Assembly: GCA_021201815.1 (NCBI GenBank)
Contig: JAJQEC010000123.1
Span: 1-34,836, forward strand
Direction of reading: 5' to 3'
DNA from: Candidatus Azobacteroides sp.
Lineage (GTDB): Bacteria > Bacteroidota > Bacteroidia > Bacteroidales > WRGA01
Length of the DNA stretch: 34,836 bases
Part shown: positions 32,407 through 34,836 of the stretch, piece by piece
How positions within the stretch are numbered: position 1 is the stretch's first letter
Layout of the letters: every line of letters begins with the position of its first letter
The notes under the pieces: model-generated
What the model was told of the DNA's origin: nothing
Database searches by the model: none
The model's input: the letters and a program-made list of their open reading frames with translations, nothing else
Made by a program: the position numbers and the translations under genes

Positions 32407-34743
32407 ATGAAAAGTAGTTTATTTCTGACACTAATACTAACAATTCTAGTATCTTGTCATGCAAAAAAAGAAGAAAGCAATGATTTCATGCTGGTAAAAA
32501 ACCCGGGAGGAGCAACCTTGGGATATTCACCGAACTCCGGCGTAAAAATCATTACAAAAGACGGATTAAAATTCAAAGACCTGAACAAAAACGGGGAATT
32601 AGATCCATACGAAGACTGGCGCTTACCTGTTGATGAAAGAGCTCGGGATTTAGCGAAGAAAATGAGCATCGAACAAATTGCCGGACTTATGCTTTATAGC
32701 GCTCACCAATCTATTCCTGCACAGGAAGAAGGATTCGGTTCGGGAACATATCATGGAAAACCGTTTTCTACCAGCGGAGCCAATGCCTGGGATTTAAGTG
32801 ATACTCAAAAAAAATTTCTAAAAGAGGATAATCTCCGGCATGTGTTGATCACAAGTGTTCAAAGCCCTGAAATAGCGGCACGCTGGAATAATAGTATGCA
32901 GGCATGGGTAGAAAACATAGGGTTTGGAATTCCCGGCAATACAAGCAGTGACCCACGTCATTCCGGACAAATTTCCAATGCGGTCGCTGCAGAGTTCAAC
33001 GCCGGAGCCGGGGGTACCATCTCAGTATGGCCCGACGGACTGGGAATGGCAGCCACATTTGATCCTTCCATCGTAAAACAATTCGGGGAAATAGCAGCAA
33101 AAGAATACCGCGCATTAGGCATTGGTACAGCTCTTTCTCCTCAAATTGACTTAGGAACAGAACCCCGTTGGTACCGTATTTATATGACTTTCGGAGAAAG
33201 TCCCGAATTATCTACCGATATGGGTCGCGCATACATTGATGGATTCCAGACTTCTACCGAAGAAGCTGAAATCGAAAACGGCTGGGGATACCACAGTGTA
33301 AATGCAATGGTTAAACACTGGCCAGGCGGTGGAGCGGAAGAAGGAGGACGTGATGCACACTGGGCGTTCGGGAAATTTGCCGTATATCCGGGAAATAACT
33401 TTGAAACCCACCTACTTCCTTTTACAGAAGGAGCATTCAAATTGGATGGAAAAACAAAGATGGCTTCCGCTGTTATGCCCTATTATACCATCAGTTATAA
33501 TCAGGCAAAAGACGGGACCAATTATGCCAACGGATTCAGCAAATGGATCATTACCGACCTTCTCCGTAAAAAATACGGCTATGACGGCGTCGTATGTACA
33601 GACTGGATGATTACACATAATGAAGGAGCTTCTCCTGCAGACTTTGAAGGAAAACCATGGGGTGTAGAAGAACTTTCTGTTGCCGAACGCCACTATATCG
33701 CATTAATGGCAGGCGTGGACCAGTTCGGCGGAAATAACGAAATGGGGCCAATTCTCGAAGCTTACGAGATGGGCGTAAAAGAATACGGAGAAGAATTTAT
33801 GCGTCACCGGTTCGAACAATCAGCAGTACGCCTTTTACGCAATATATTCCGGCTGGGCTTATTCGAAAATCCATACCTGGACCCGCAGGAAAGTGCTAAT
33901 ATAGTTGGAAATCCTGAGTTTATGCAGGCGGGATATGAGGCCCAGTTGAAATCCATTGTGATGCTGAAAAACAAATCCGGTGTAATGCCTGTACAGGAAA
34001 AGAAAACCGTGTACATCCCAAAAATTTATTTTCCATCTATCCGTGACTGGTGGGGAAATGAATCTGACGCATTTACCGATTATCCGGTTAATATGGATAT
34101 GGTGAAAAAATATTATCACGTAACGGACGATCCTGATAAAGCGGACTTTGCTCTTGTTTTTGTATCAGGGCCCCATGTAAACGCGGATGATGGTGGTTAT
34201 GACAAAACAGATCGGAAAAACGGAGGAAACGGATATGTTCCTATTTCCCTGCAATATCTTCCGTATACAGCAACAGAAGCCCGAACCCATAGTATCGCAG
34301 CAGGAGATCCGGTTATCGATCCGATCATCACAAACCGCAGCTATAAAGGCAAAACAACTACCGTAGCCAATACGAAAGACCTGAATGTTATTCTTGAAAC
34401 CCGGGAATATATGAAAGATAAACCGGTGATTATAATAATCAATGCACAACGTCCGCTCGTATTCCATGAATTCGAAGATAAGGTGGACGGCATTATTATG
34501 CGTTTTGGTGCAGGTGAACAGGCTGTACTGGACATTATTTCAGGAAAAACAGAACCTTCCGGACTATTACCCTTGCAAATGCCGGCTAACATGACAACCG
34601 TAGAAACGCAGAAAGAAGATGTTCCATTCGATATGGAATGTCATGTCGATTCAGAAGGAAATACATACAATTTCGCATTCGGACTGAACTGGAAAGGAGT
34701 CATTAAAGATGAAAGAACTGCCCGATACGGAATAAAAAAATAA
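32407..34743 (+). CDS. GH3 family beta-glycosidase lipoprotein
   Basis: The 778-aa enzyme belongs to glycoside hydrolase family 3, which includes beta-glucosidases and beta-xylosidases. The chosen ATG gives a signal with lipobox LVSC (Cys17). An ATG ten codons upstream precedes the hydrophobic stretch with a polar leader and is less likely. DLNKNGELDPYED (58-70) matches an EF-hand loop. The catalytic TIM-barrel follows with KHWPGGG (303-309) and the nucleophile in TDW (Asp399). The GH3 C-terminal domain runs from about 500 to the end. The lipid anchor suggests a periplasmic or surface position. It is divergent from the Nudix regulator. Exact glycan is unknown, and arabinose- or xylose-containing oligomers are candidates because of the regulator. 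Confidence 0.9.
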   Translation: MKSSLFLTLILTILVSCHAKKEESNDFMLVKNPGGATLGYSPNSGVKIITKDGLKFKDLNKNGELDPYEDWRLPVDERARDLAKKMSIEQIAGLMLYSAHQSIPAQEEGFGSGTYHGKPFSTSGANAWDLSDTQKKFLKEDNLRHVLITSVQSPEIAARWNNSMQAWVENIGFGIPGNTSSDPRHSGQISNAVAAEFNAGAGGTISVWPDGLGMAATFDPSIVKQFGEIAAKEYRALGIGTALSPQIDLGTEPRWYRIYMTFGESPELSTDMGRAYIDGFQTSTEEAEIENGWGYHSVNAMVKHWPGGGAEEGGRDAHWAFGKFAVYPGNNFETHLLPFTEGAFKLDGKTKMASAVMPYYTISYNQAKDGTNYANGFSKWIITDLLRKKYGYDGVVCTDWMITHNEGASPADFEGKPWGVEELSVAERHYIALMAGVDQFGGNNEMGPILEAYEMGVKEYGEEFMRHRFEQSAVRLLRNIFRLGLFENPYLDPQESANIVGNPEFMQAGYEAQLKSIVMLKNKSGVMPVQEKKTVYIPKIYFPSIRDWWGNESDAFTDYPVNMDMVKKYYHVTDDPDKADFALVFVSGPHVNADDGGYDKTDRKNGGNGYVPISLQYLPYTATEARTHSIAAGDPVIDPIITNRSYKGKTTTVANTKDLNVILETREYMKDKPVIIIINAQRPLVFHEFEDKVDGIIMRFGAGEQAVLDIISGKTEPSGLLPLQMPANMTTVETQKEDVPFDMECHVDSEGNTYNFAFGLNWKGVIKDERTARYGIKK

Positions 34744-34779
34744 AAAGCAACTGCTATTTTAATAAAAAGGATGAAAAGC

Positions 34780-34835
34780 GCCCCCCTCTCCCCTCGAAGA
34801 AGATACTATGTAAATAATCAAATTTGTTTTGCTAA
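34780..34835 (-). repeat. Right arm of window-terminal inverted repeat
   Basis: This is the reverse complement of 1-56, with one mismatch. Only 36 bases separate it from the GH3 stop. The two arms differ beyond 56 bases, as expected for two copies of one dispersed repeat and not for the ends of a single element. Confidence 0.9.
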
Positions 34836-34836
34836 A

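Noticed and set aside
1..34836. The whole window as one mobile element bounded by inverted repeats
   Set aside because: No transposase, integrase or phage gene was seen, and the interior holds housekeeping genes such as gmk, nadD and pfp.

Overview
The window reads as chromosome from an AT-rich Bacteroidales bacterium (phylum Bacteroidota). Support: several promoters fit the Bacteroidota -7 consensus TAnnTTTG and there are few Shine-Dalgarno sites; a secreted enzyme ends in a type IX secretion (T9SS) sorting domain; there is a complete RseC-RnfBCDGEA cluster, a PPi-dependent phosphofructokinase, a YhhQ/QueC pair, a Nudix-type sugar regulator beside a GH3 enzyme, and SPII lipoproteins. The T9SS domain argues against Bacteroides itself and fits a Porphyromonadaceae, Dysgonomonadaceae or Tannerellaceae-like lineage. 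The genus cannot be fixed from sequence alone.

Layout. 1-3534: a two-domain ModF-like ABC ATPase overlapping a 3-methyladenine glycosylase gene broken by one in-frame UGA, then the convergent queuosine pair yhhQ-queC. 3535-4491: a long gene-free stretch with hairpins. 4492-7487: paaK-like CoA ligase and pfp, closed by a strong terminator. 7488-8091: gene-free, with tandem GC-rich hairpins and a long nested inverted repeat. 8092-9414: KamA-family radical SAM protein. 9727-11794: operon yicC-gmk-nadD. 11947-15851: AmpG-like permease with a large extracytoplasmic insert, a small lipoprotein, and a DUF937-OmpA membrane protein. 16140-19190: large secreted pectinesterase with a T9SS tail. 19620-25211: rseC-rnfBCDGEA. 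25343-29931: GNAT acetyltransferase, HelD-like helicase, a lone nucleotidyltransferase, and a PAS-LuxR regulator. 30318-34743: SAM methyltransferase, a Nudix-fold regulator and a divergent GH3 lipoprotein.

How the genes fit together. Rnf couples ferredoxin oxidation to NAD+ reduction and ion pumping. Pfp supplies PPi-linked glycolysis and PaaK can handle phenylacetate, so the energy genes suit an anaerobic fermenter. The pectinesterase and the GH3 enzyme indicate plant-polysaccharide use, the latter probably under the adjacent Nudix regulator. yicC-gmk-nadD, queC-yhhQ and mpg are housekeeping or repair genes.

The two ends of the window carry the same 50-bp sequence in inverted orientation, which looks like a dispersed repeat at which an assembly stopped. 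I saw no tRNA, rRNA, CRISPR array, phage module or transposase, and no unmistakable new multi-gene system. The most unusual points are the broken mpg, the ABC protein with one apparently dead ATPase site, the AmpG-like permease with its insert, the DUF937-OmpA fusion, a possible leaderless regulator mRNA, and several unexplained intergenic inverted repeats.
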